This document shows positions 8,071 through 14,821 of a stretch of 46,714 nucleotides of DNA, piece after piece (positions within the stretch are counted from its first letter, which is position 1; each line of letters begins with the position of its first letter). Source of the stretch: Clostridiales bacterium (GTDB lineage: Bacteria > Bacillota > Clostridia > Christensenellales > Aristaeellaceae). The notes under the pieces were generated by a model. That model saw only the letters and a list, made by a program, of their open reading frames with translations. It was not told the DNA's origin and made no database searches. Location of the stretch: positions 1-46,714 of the forward strand of contig SFJH01000012.1 in NCBI GenBank assembly GCA_004555155.1, in the 5' to 3' direction. Position numbers and translations under genes: made by a program.

Positions 8071-8613
8071 TCAGTCTCCTTTCTGAATTCCGAAGGACAG
8101 CGCACGGCGAACCAGCGGGACGATTCTGCCGCCCAGCAACCCGCACAGCGCGCCGGAGCTGGCGGCGACGCAGACGTACAGCGCCAGCGGCGCGCCCTGC
8201 AGCCGGAATACGATCAGATTGGCGGTCAGCGATGCGCTCACCGCTCCGACGGCGTTGGCCAGCGCGAGCCGATCCGTCAGAGGGAGCGGCTTCGTCAGCC
8301 GCATGACGAGATCGATGACCACGCCGGGAACGATATAGCCGATGGGCGAGAGCGCGCCCATGCTGCCCACCCGTCCCATGATCAGCGCGATCAGGCTCTG
8401 CGTTGCGCCCATGATGGCGGCGCAGCCCGGCCGGGGAACCAGCGCGGCGGAGACGACCAGAAACATCAGGGAAAAGCTGGTGCCGATGCCGCCGGGAATG
8501 TGCAGCGCATCGGTGACGAGATTGGCAAAGGGGGAGACGAGCTGCTTGGCAAACAGCCCGAAATCACAGCAGAGCGCCAAAAACAAAAGGCGCCGCAAAC
8601 GTGAGTGCCTCAT
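8071..8613 (-). CDS. ECF transporter S component
   Basis: A 180-residue hydrophobic protein with about six membrane segments and the look of an energy-coupling-factor substrate-binding (S) subunit: a basic N-terminus (RHSRLRRLLFLALCC), FAKQLVSPFANLVTDALHIPGG as the loop-1 region, a glycine-rich GRVGSMGALSPIGYIVPGVVIDLVMRL stretch and a small-residue last helix. S components capture vitamins, cofactor precursors or metals and dock on a shared EcfA/A'/T module, which is not encoded in this window. The start at 8613 has AAAGGAG upstream, though 12 bases away, which is long. It leads an operon whose other genes concern molybdopterin, which suggests a pterin or Mo/W-related substrate. That link is inference. 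Confidence 0.7.
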   Translation of the reverse strand: MRHSRLRRLLFLALCCDFGLFAKQLVSPFANLVTDALHIPGGIGTSFSLMFLVVSAALVPRPGCAAIMGATQSLIALIMGRVGSMGALSPIGYIVPGVVIDLVMRLTKPLPLTDRLALANAVGAVSASLTANLIVFRLQGAPLALYVCVAASSGALCGLLGGRIVPLVRRALSFGIQKGD

Positions 8614-8736
8614 GGATGATAACGACTCCTTTTCCCAATGGAAGGCGCGGCCGTTTCCCGCCGCACCCCGGTGGACGCTGTCCACGGCCCGCCGCCGTGT
8701 GCGCAGAGCAGACAGGTCGGCCGGGCTCGGAATGTT
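8614..8736 (-). other. GC-rich structured 5' leader of the ECF/MobA operon
   Basis: About 120 transcribed bases precede the first start codon. On the minus strand GTGGAC pairs with GTCCAC around an AGC loop, and an outer GGCCGT/ACGGCC pairing encloses it and a GGGAAA segment. The complexity would suit a regulatory RNA, but I could not match it to the Moco, TPP, THF or cobalamin riboswitch consensus by eye. Confidence 0.3.
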
Positions 8737-8742
8737 TATCCC

Positions 8743-8771
8743 ATCTTACCACAAGGATTTCACAATGTAAA
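8743..8771 (-). promoter_or_regulatory. Promoter of the ECF/MobA operon
   Basis: Minus strand: TTTACA (8771-8766), a 17-bp spacer and TAAGAT (8748-8743). It stands back to back with the oxidoreductase promoter, with about 35 bp between the two core elements. Confidence 0.65.
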
Positions 8772-8802
8772 TACTCTTTTGGTCGCGGAATTCCATCGGA
8801 TG

Positions 8803-8811
8803 TGCTATAAT
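8803..8811 (+). promoter_or_regulatory. Extended -10 promoter of the molybdoenzyme gene
   Basis: TGC-TATAAT (8803-8811) is a perfect extended -10 element. No good -35 box lies 16-18 bp upstream, as is usual for extended -10 promoters or activator-dependent ones. Confidence 0.65.
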
Positions 8812-8844
8812 GATGAGGATTACAGGCTGGACGGAGGGACGCCC

Positions 8845-11082
8845 ATGGAACGCGCATCGGACGAGAAGATCATCCACACGATGGGAATCAACAACTGCGG
8901 CGGCAAATGCATTATTCACGCCCATGTGAAAAACGGAACGGTGGTCAAAATCACCACCGACACGCCCGAGGCGGCGGGGGACGCGGTGCCGCTGACCGCC
9001 TGCGTGCGGGGATTGAACTACCACAGGACGTTTCTGGGAGACGATCGGCTGCGCTGGCCGATGAAGCGCGTGGGCGCGCGCGGCGAGGGAAAGTTCGAGC
9101 GGATCTCCTGGGAGGAGGCGGTGGAGACCATCGCCCGGGAATGGGCGCGCATCCGCGATACATACGGCCCCGGCTCACGATATGTGAACTACGCCACCGG
9201 CGTCAGCGGACTGCTGTCCGGAACGAAGTTTGCCAAGCGGCTGATGTATCTCGACGGCGGATGCCTGGGGTATTATAACTCGTACAGCTCCGCCTGCATC
9301 GGCCAGGCGACGATGCAGATGTACGGCACGCGCGAGAGCGGCAACCCGCCGGAGGACTGGCTCAACAGCAAGCTGATCATCCTCTGGGGGCACAATCCCG
9401 TGGAGACGAAGTTTGACTGCGAGACGATGTTCTATCTGAAAAAGGCGAAGCAGAAAGGCATCCCGATCATCGTGGTCGATCCGCGAAAGAACGACACTGC
9501 GCTGGCGCTGGATGCGGAGTGGATTCCCGTGCTGCCCGCCACGGACAGCGCGCTGCTGGACGCTATGGCCTATGTCATTTGGGAGAACGGCCTGCAGGAT
9601 CAGGACTTTCTGGATCGCTGCTGCATTGGCTTTGATCCCGGGCATATGCCGACGGGCGTGGATCCCTCGGAGAGCTATCTGAGCTATCTGACCGGGGAAA
9701 AGGACGGCGTGCCCAAAACTCCCGAGTGGGCGGAGCCGATCACCGGCGTACCGGCGCAGACCATCCGCCAGCTGGCGATTCGGTACGCCACGGCGAAGCC
9801 CGCCGCGCTGATTCAGGGCTACGGCGCGCAGCGCCACGCCTGCGGCGAACAGAGCGCCCGAGGCGGCATGCTGCTGGCGTGCATGACGGGCAACGTGGGC
9901 GTGAGCGGCGGCTGGGCCTGCGGCGTGGCGGACTGCACGCGGCACGCATGGCCGCAGCTGCCCATGCCGGCCAATCCCTACGGACGGCAGATTCCTTCCT
10001 ATCTGTGGACGGAAGCGGTGGTGCGCGGGCATGAGCTCAAGCCCATCGACGGCGTGACCGGCGGCGACGGGCTGGACAGCGATATCAAGATGATCGTCAA
10101 TCTGGCGGGCAACTGCCTGATCAACCAGCACGGCGACGTCAACCGCACGGCGGAGATCCTCCGGGATCCGTCGAAGTGCGAGTTCATCCTCTGCAGCGAT
10201 CTGTTCATGACCGCCAGCGCGAAGTTCGCGGACATTCTGCTGCCGGGCGTCTCGCTGTTTGAGTGCGAGAATATCTCGATGCCCTGGAAGTACGGCGACT
10301 TTTTGGGCTTCAACAACCAGTGCATTGAACCGCTGTACGAGTGCCGGTTCGAATACGACTGGCTGGCGGAGGTGGCGGAAAGGCTGGGACTGGGGCAGGC
10401 GTTTACCGAGGGCAGAACCGCGTCCGGCTGGCTGGAGCACTGCTACAATGCGCTGCGCAGGACAGAGACCGAGCTTCCGGACTACGAGTCGTTCAAGCGC
10501 GCGGGCATCTACCGCTATCGGAACAATCCAAGGCACATCGCCTTCGAACAGGAGCGGAAGGATCCGCAAAAGCATCCGTTCCCGACGGCCAGCGGCAAAA
10601 TCGAGATTTTTTCCGAAAGAATTGATCGCACGGAATACCGGGACTTCTGTCCGGCGATTCCGCGATATGTGGAGCCGCCGGAGGGACGGCAGGATCCTCT
10701 TTCGCGGAAGTATCCGCTTCAGATGATCGGATGGCACACCAAGCGCCGCTGCCACAGCGTGCACGACAACAATGCCGCGCTGCACAGGGTCGATCCCCAG
10801 TGCCTGTGGATGCACCCGGAGGATGCGGCGGTCCGGGGAATTCAGGACGGCGACGAGGTGATGGTGTATAATGACCGCGGTCAGGTGCGGATTGCGGTGA
10901 AGCTGACGGATCGCATCGTGCGGGGCGTGACGGCCATGAGCCAGGGCGCGTGGTACCGTCCCGACGAAAAGGGCGTGGATCGCGGCGGCTCCATCAATGT
11001 GCTGACCTCTCTGCGCCCCACGCCCTATGCCCGGGGAAACGGCCAGCATACGAATCTGGTCGAGGTGAGAAAGGCGGAATAG
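8845..11082 (+). CDS. DMSO-reductase-family molybdopterin oxidoreductase
   Basis: A 745-residue bis-MGD molybdoenzyme of the DmsA/BisC class. The start at 8845 (MERASDEK) has GGAGGG seven bases upstream. Family landmarks in order are KYPMKR-like WPMKRVGARGEGKFERISWEEA, GGCLGYYNSYSSACIGQ with the probable Mo-ligand serine in the YSS segment, WGHNPVETK, IPIIVVDPRKNDTA, the C-terminal dinucleotide-binding domain, and RGVTAMSQGAWYRPD near the end. The N-terminal Fe-S site is incomplete: C18, C22 and C53 are present, but the first ligand position (14) is Gly. No Tat signal and no DmsB or DmsC partner are seen, so the enzyme is probably cytoplasmic with an unknown electron donor and acceptor. It diverges from the ECF/MobA operon. 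Confidence 0.85.
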   Translation: MERASDEKIIHTMGINNCGGKCIIHAHVKNGTVVKITTDTPEAAGDAVPLTACVRGLNYHRTFLGDDRLRWPMKRVGARGEGKFERISWEEAVETIAREWARIRDTYGPGSRYVNYATGVSGLLSGTKFAKRLMYLDGGCLGYYNSYSSACIGQATMQMYGTRESGNPPEDWLNSKLIILWGHNPVETKFDCETMFYLKKAKQKGIPIIVVDPRKNDTALALDAEWIPVLPATDSALLDAMAYVIWENGLQDQDFLDRCCIGFDPGHMPTGVDPSESYLSYLTGEKDGVPKTPEWAEPITGVPAQTIRQLAIRYATAKPAALIQGYGAQRHACGEQSARGGMLLACMTGNVGVSGGWACGVADCTRHAWPQLPMPANPYGRQIPSYLWTEAVVRGHELKPIDGVTGGDGLDSDIKMIVNLAGNCLINQHGDVNRTAEILRDPSKCEFILCSDLFMTASAKFADILLPGVSLFECENISMPWKYGDFLGFNNQCIEPLYECRFEYDWLAEVAERLGLGQAFTEGRTASGWLEHCYNALRRTETELPDYESFKRAGIYRYRNNPRHIAFEQERKDPQKHPFPTASGKIEIFSERIDRTEYRDFCPAIPRYVEPPEGRQDPLSRKYPLQMIGWHTKRRCHSVHDNNAALHRVDPQCLWMHPEDAAVRGIQDGDEVMVYNDRGQVRIAVKLTDRIVRGVTAMSQGAWYRPDEKGVDRGGSINVLTSLRPTPYARGNGQHTNLVEVRKAE

Positions 11083-11087
11083 AATAA

Positions 11088-11117
11088 GGGGACGGCGCTT
11101 GCGCGCGCCGTCCCTTT
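11088..11117. terminator. Terminator after the molybdoenzyme gene
   Basis: A 10-bp GC-rich stem (GGGACGGCGC, 11089-11098, pairing with 11105-11114) ends in CTTTC. It lies between the convergent oxidoreductase and SpoIIP genes. Confidence 0.7.
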
Positions 11118-11140
11118 CGATATCCCCGAGCGGACAATCG

Positions 11141-12253
11141 TCATTTTTGATCCGGATCGTCCGGCTTTTTGCCCACCAGACCGCCGGTGATTTCGCTCGC
11201 GCCGCGCTTGAGCTTCGTCCAGCTGTCGCCGAACCGGCCGGTGGAGGCGAAGGCGTACACGACTGCGCCCAGCACGGCCAGGCCGATGACCAGCAGAATT
11301 CCCTTTGCGGCGGGCTGCGTGCGGGTTGCGTTGGTCTCCGCCTTGGCGGAAGCGCCGTAGAGCACGTTGTCCAGCACCTCGGCGATGTATTTGGTTGCGC
11401 CGATGGCCTTGTCCTTCTCGATTTCATCGGTGCCGAATTCCAGCAGCAGCGCCTGGGGATACAGCTCCTGATTGTAGTTGCCCTTGCCGATGTAGATATC
11501 CTTGATCAGACCGGGATATTCCTCGTCGGCGACCTGCTTGATCTGCTGGGCAAAGGCCTTGTTGGCGGCGCTGTTTTGGTTGGAGCGGCCCACGAACAGG
11601 CGCACCTTGCTGATGTCCTCGCCGTCGACGGAGGTTTCATACTGCTCTGCGGGAATCGCGTCGCGGTGGATGTCCAGCAGCGCGTCCGGGCCCTTCTTCA
11701 GCAGCTCTTCCGCCGTGCTGCGGGAGCGGTTGTAGGCTTCCGCGTCGTGGGGAAGAAAGGATTCCTCCGAATAGATCACGTCGATCCCCAGCTTCTCCAG
11801 TTCGTCCTTCAGCGCGTTGCCCACATCGTAGATGCCCGCGTCCTCCCAGAGGGAATAATCGCCGTCGTCCGGGATATAGGACTCGTCGCTGTGGGTGGAG
11901 TACATGCAGATCAGCCGCTTGCTGTCAGCGGCGTTTTTTTCCGCAGCATTGTCTGCTTCGGCCTGCGCATTCAGGGAGAAGAAGGTGGACAGCGCCGATT
12001 CGTCCAGCGCGGCGTCGCCCAGACACTCCGCCACGGCGGTGCGGGCGGCGTCGTCCACGGAGACAACGCGGTAGAGCTGGTTGTCGCCGGAAATATACTC
12101 GTCGCCGACATACATCTGTCCGCCGCGCAGGGTGACGATCTGTCCGGCGGCGTCCACCATGGTGTAGACGGCTTCGGCTTCCGCCAGCGCGGCCCGGGGA
12201 ATCAGGAGCGCCGACAGAGCCAGCGCCGCGATCAGAAGGCGTTTGACGTTCAT
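11141..12253 (-). CDS. spoIIP: Stage II sporulation protein P
   Basis: A 370-residue cell-wall amidase/endopeptidase that acts with SpoIID and SpoIIM in septal peptidoglycan thinning and engulfment of the forespore. It has a signal peptide (VKRLLIAALALSALLIPRAALA), a central SpoIIP domain with YSTHSDESYIPDDG, DALLDIHRDA and ALLLEFGT (the conserved His/Glu metal and catalytic positions), and a C-terminal membrane segment (ILLVIGLAVLGAVVYAF) followed by a basic tail. The start at 12253 has AAAGGAG upstream and overlaps the DUF1614 stop by four bases. The pairing with a DUF1614 protein and translational coupling suggest they work together. It is direct evidence that the organism belongs to a spore-forming lineage. 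Confidence 0.9.
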   Translation of the reverse strand: MNVKRLLIAALALSALLIPRAALAEAEAVYTMVDAAGQIVTLRGGQMYVGDEYISGDNQLYRVVSVDDAARTAVAECLGDAALDESALSTFFSLNAQAEADNAAEKNAADSKRLICMYSTHSDESYIPDDGDYSLWEDAGIYDVGNALKDELEKLGIDVIYSEESFLPHDAEAYNRSRSTAEELLKKGPDALLDIHRDAIPAEQYETSVDGEDISKVRLFVGRSNQNSAANKAFAQQIKQVADEEYPGLIKDIYIGKGNYNQELYPQALLLEFGTDEIEKDKAIGATKYIAEVLDNVLYGASAKAETNATRTQPAAKGILLVIGLAVLGAVVYAFASTGRFGDSWTKLKRGASEITGGLVGKKPDDPDQK

Positions 12254-12912
12254 TTCTCCGACTCCTTTCGCACAAATTCGCCGTTTTTGAATTCCCGCGT
12301 GGGGCGCTGCCGTCCGCGCTTGATGCGCTCGGAGATCTCTCCGATCAGCTCGCTGAGCAGGACGGCGATCAGGCCCGACATGACGATCACGTCGAAAGCG
12401 CCCGCGCCGCCCAGCACCAGCCGCTGGCTGATTCCCATCGACCACACCTGCACCGCGCTGGCGACGCTGGCCAGCATCACGCCCACCACGCCCGCGATGA
12501 ACGCGCCGCGGCGGGAGCGCCCGAACAGATAGCCGATCACGCCCGCCGCCAGACCGTGCATATAGCCGGGATCGATGACGATGGTCTCCGGCTCATCGGG
12601 CATGAAGCGGCCGAGGGCGTAGACCGCCGCGCCGGTGACCAGCGCGGCTGCGATGGAGCGGATGCGCTCCGCGGCGGTGTCGGCCTTGATCCAGAGATAG
12701 ACGCACAGCCCCAGCGGAATCAGCGCGCCGCCGATGTTGAACGAAAACTGCGGCGTCACGGGGATATCCGGGACAAAGCCGCCCGCGATGATCAGCGCGA
12801 TGAACAGAAGCGCCTGGCGGTCGGTGAGCCGCAGCTTGTCCAGCACGCGCTGGCCGACGCCGAACAGCACCAGCACGCCCGCGATCACCAGCAGTATCAA
12901 TCCTAACGTCAT
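12250..12912 (-). CDS. DUF1614 multipass membrane protein
   Basis: A 220-residue protein with about seven hydrophobic segments, starting LGLILLVIAGVLVLFG and ending in a basic cytoplasmic tail (SERIKRGRQRPTREFKNG). The pattern GGFVPDIPVTPQFSFNIGGALIPLGLCVYL and GYMHGLAAGVIGYLFGRSRRGAF is that of DUF1614, a family found in spore-forming Clostridia. The ATG at 12912 has GGAGG eight bases upstream; a TTG five codons earlier overlaps that ribosome site and was rejected. It is the first gene of a two-gene unit with spoIIP. Its biochemical role is unknown; a sporulation membrane role is inferred from the neighbour. Upstream, CATAAT on the minus strand could be a -10 element but the -35 is poor. Confidence 0.75.
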   Translation of the reverse strand: MTLGLILLVIAGVLVLFGVGQRVLDKLRLTDRQALLFIALIIAGGFVPDIPVTPQFSFNIGGALIPLGLCVYLWIKADTAAERIRSIAAALVTGAAVYALGRFMPDEPETIVIDPGYMHGLAAGVIGYLFGRSRRGAFIAGVVGVMLASVASAVQVWSMGISQRLVLGGAGAFDVIVMSGLIAVLLSELIGEISERIKRGRQRPTREFKNGEFVRKESEK

Positions 12913-12990
12913 ATTGATTGCCTCCAAACCTTGGATTTCGCGGCTATTATGGCCGGAACGGGCGGCGATTAAGCGCGCAATTTCTGGAAG

Positions 12991-13025
12991 CCTGCGTTGC
13001 GCAGGCGGAGAATGAATGCTATAAT
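12991..13025 (+). promoter_or_regulatory. Promoter with dyad operator for the small lipoprotein
   Basis: TTGCGC (12997-13002), a 17-bp spacer and a perfect extended -10 TGC-TATAAT (-10 at 13020-13025). The dyad CCTGCG-TTG-CGCAGG (12991-13005) sits on the -35 box and could bind a repressor. Confidence 0.65.
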
Positions 13026-13057
13026 GGTCGGGACAAACGCAGAAGGCGGTGGTTGAA

Positions 13058-13186
13058 ATGATGAAAAGACTGTGTGCGCTGGCGATTCTGGCGGCGCTGG
13101 CGTGCGTGCTCAGCGGCTGCGGGATGATTCTGGTGGAGGACGAAGAGCCGGTGCGCGTGGGCTGGGAAACGCAGGCGCAAGATTAA
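13058..13186 (+). CDS. 42-residue lipoprotein
   Basis: A tiny open frame with a full lipoprotein signal: MMKRLC, a hydrophobic core and the lipobox LSGC with C21 as the lipidated residue. The mature part would be only 22 residues, acidic, ending ETQAQD. A good promoter stands upstream; the ribosome site (AAGGCGG) is modest, and either of two adjacent ATGs could start it. Short entericidin- or bacteriocin-like lipoproteins of this size exist, but I recognise no family. It lies between the spoIIP operon and the L,D-transpeptidase, both envelope genes. The signal sequence makes chance unlikely. Confidence 0.65.
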   Translation: MMKRLCALAILAALACVLSGCGMILVEDEEPVRVGWETQAQD

Positions 13187-13207
13187 CAGAAAGTTTCAGG
13201 AAAAGCC

Positions 13208-13237
13208 TTGGGAATTGGCAACAAAATCAAGTATAAT
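13208..13237 (+). promoter_or_regulatory. Promoter of the L,D-transpeptidase gene
   Basis: TTGGGA (13208-13213), an 18-bp spacer and a perfect TATAAT (13232-13237), about 44 bases before the GTG start. Confidence 0.65.
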
Positions 13238-13280
13238 ATTGTCTAATCGATGATAGAAAAATGTGTGGGGTGGATGACCG

Positions 13281-14708
13281 GTGTTTCGTCGTCTTTTGAG
13301 TGCGATTTTGGTGGTTGTGTTGTGTTCGGGCGCCTGCGCGTCCGCGCTGGGTGAAGAAGCGGCGGGCGTTTCCGCCGGCGAGCTGCTGTTCGGCGCGTCC
13401 GGCGCCGCTGTCCCCGATGGCGGAGATCCGGCGGCGGAAGGCGAGGAGGACGTGTATGGAGAGAACGATCAGGCCTCCATTTCCGTCTACCAGACGCTGC
13501 AGATCGGCGATCGGGACGACGCGGACGGCGCGGCGTACATCGTCATGCTGCAGAACCGTCTGATCACGCTGGGCTTTCTGCAGGGAGCCGCCGACGGCGT
13601 GTTCGGCGAAAGCACGAAGACGGCGGTGGAGCAGTTTCAGAAGCTGAACGGCCTGGAGACGACCGGCATTGCCGATGCGGCGACGCAGGAGCGGCTGTTC
13701 TCGGATCTGAGCACGCTGGCCACGCCCTCTCCGGACAATCCCGTCGTGTTCGGCAGCGAGTCGGTTCGCGTGCAGACGAAGCTGGCGGAGTGGGGCTTCA
13801 TGGTGGGCGACATTGACGGCAAGATCGGCAGCGCCAGCACCCAGGCGATTGTGAAGTTCAAGACGTATGTCAGCGAAGTGCTGGGCCTGGAGGTATCGCC
13901 GACGCCTTCGCCGACCCCGGAGCCCACGCCTGTGCCGACGACGGCGCCCGGCGAGCTGCCGTCGGTGGTGGATGTGCTGCTGCCCACGGCGGAGCCGGAG
14001 CCCACGCCCTATACGCCGGACGGCGAGATCGATGATCTGCTCATGTCGTTTGTGGATGGCGAGCGCTCCTTTGACGTCTATCACGTCACGGTTCAGCACG
14101 GCGACAAGAATTCGGACGTTGCTCGCGTTCAGACCCGCCTGAAGCAGCTGGGCTATCTGTACGACACGCCGGACGGCGCGTTCGGCGACAATACGCAGCT
14201 GGCGCTCAAGTATTTCCAGAGGAAGCACGGCCTGACCGAATCCGGCGTCGCGGACGAAGCGACCCAGCGCGCGATGTTCTCCGGGACGGCACAGCGTGCG
14301 GAGGAGTATGTGTTCCCGTACAAGCTGCTGGTGGACATCTCCGACCAGCGCGTGTACGCCTACAAGTGGGACGGCGAGGCCTATACCGGCAAGGAGCGCA
14401 AGATGGTCTGCTCCACCGGCAAGGACGCCACGCCCACGCCCACCGGTACCTATCAGGCCTATGGCCGCATGACCGGCGAATGGTATTATTTCAAGACCTT
14501 CAACTGCTATGCCAAGTGGGCCTACGGCATCGTCGGCGGCATTCTGTTCCATTCGGTGGTGTACAGCAGCAGCAAGAAGCTGAACCAGAGCTCCGTGAAC
14601 AATCTGGGCAGAAAGGCCTCCCACGGCTGCGTGCGCCTGTCCGTGGAAGATGCGCAGTGGATCTATGAAAACTGTCCCAATGGTACGACGGTTGTCATCC
14701 GGGAGTAG
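13281..14708 (+). CDS. Secreted L,D-transpeptidase with two peptidoglycan-binding domains
   Basis: A 475-residue exported wall enzyme that makes or edits L,D-crosslinks. The order is: signal peptide (residues 1 to about 23, FRRLLSAILVVVLC), a first PG_binding_1 repeat (VMLQNRLITLGFL to VEQFQKLNGL), a degenerate second one (VQTKLAEWGFM), a Pro/Thr-rich linker (SPTPSPTPEPTPVPTTAP), another PG_binding_1 repeat (VQTRLKQLGYL to LKYFQRKHGL) and a C-terminal YkuD domain with the catalytic motif SHGCVRLS, nucleophile C450, and the upstream histidine in GGILFHSVVY. The start is GTG; no in-frame ATG lies nearby. It is monocistronic between its promoter and the hairpin at 14728. The short Cys motif near residue 15 is not a good lipobox, so it is probably released or wall-bound by its repeats. 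Confidence 0.9.
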   Translation: MFRRLLSAILVVVLCSGACASALGEEAAGVSAGELLFGASGAAVPDGGDPAAEGEEDVYGENDQASISVYQTLQIGDRDDADGAAYIVMLQNRLITLGFLQGAADGVFGESTKTAVEQFQKLNGLETTGIADAATQERLFSDLSTLATPSPDNPVVFGSESVRVQTKLAEWGFMVGDIDGKIGSASTQAIVKFKTYVSEVLGLEVSPTPSPTPEPTPVPTTAPGELPSVVDVLLPTAEPEPTPYTPDGEIDDLLMSFVDGERSFDVYHVTVQHGDKNSDVARVQTRLKQLGYLYDTPDGAFGDNTQLALKYFQRKHGLTESGVADEATQRAMFSGTAQRAEEYVFPYKLLVDISDQRVYAYKWDGEAYTGKERKMVCSTGKDATPTPTGTYQAYGRMTGEWYYFKTFNCYAKWAYGIVGGILFHSVVYSSSKKLNQSSVNNLGRKASHGCVRLSVEDAQWIYENCPNGTTVVIRE

Positions 14709-14727
14709 TTTTTTGAAAGTTGCCCCA

Positions 14728-14763
14728 TGTCCCCGGCTCGTCGCTCTTGACGAACCGGGGACA
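14728..14763. terminator. Long hairpin overlapping the beta-galactosidase promoter
   Basis: A 15-bp stem with one mismatch (14728-14742 with 14749-14763, loop GCTCTT). It can terminate the L,D-transpeptidase transcript but has only a weak U-tract (TCAATTTAT). The -35 box of the next promoter (14747-14752) lies in its loop and right arm, so it could also act as an operator. Confidence 0.6.
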
Positions 14764-14775
14764 TCAATTTATAAT
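14747..14775 (+). promoter_or_regulatory. Promoter of the beta-galactosidase gene
   Basis: TTGACG (14747-14752), a 17-bp spacer and a perfect TATAAT (14770-14775). It is one of the strongest-looking promoters in the window. Confidence 0.8.
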
Positions 14776-14821
14776 GGTAACAGGAAACTCTTTCTGCAAT
14801 GAAGACAGGGAGGAAGCGTTC

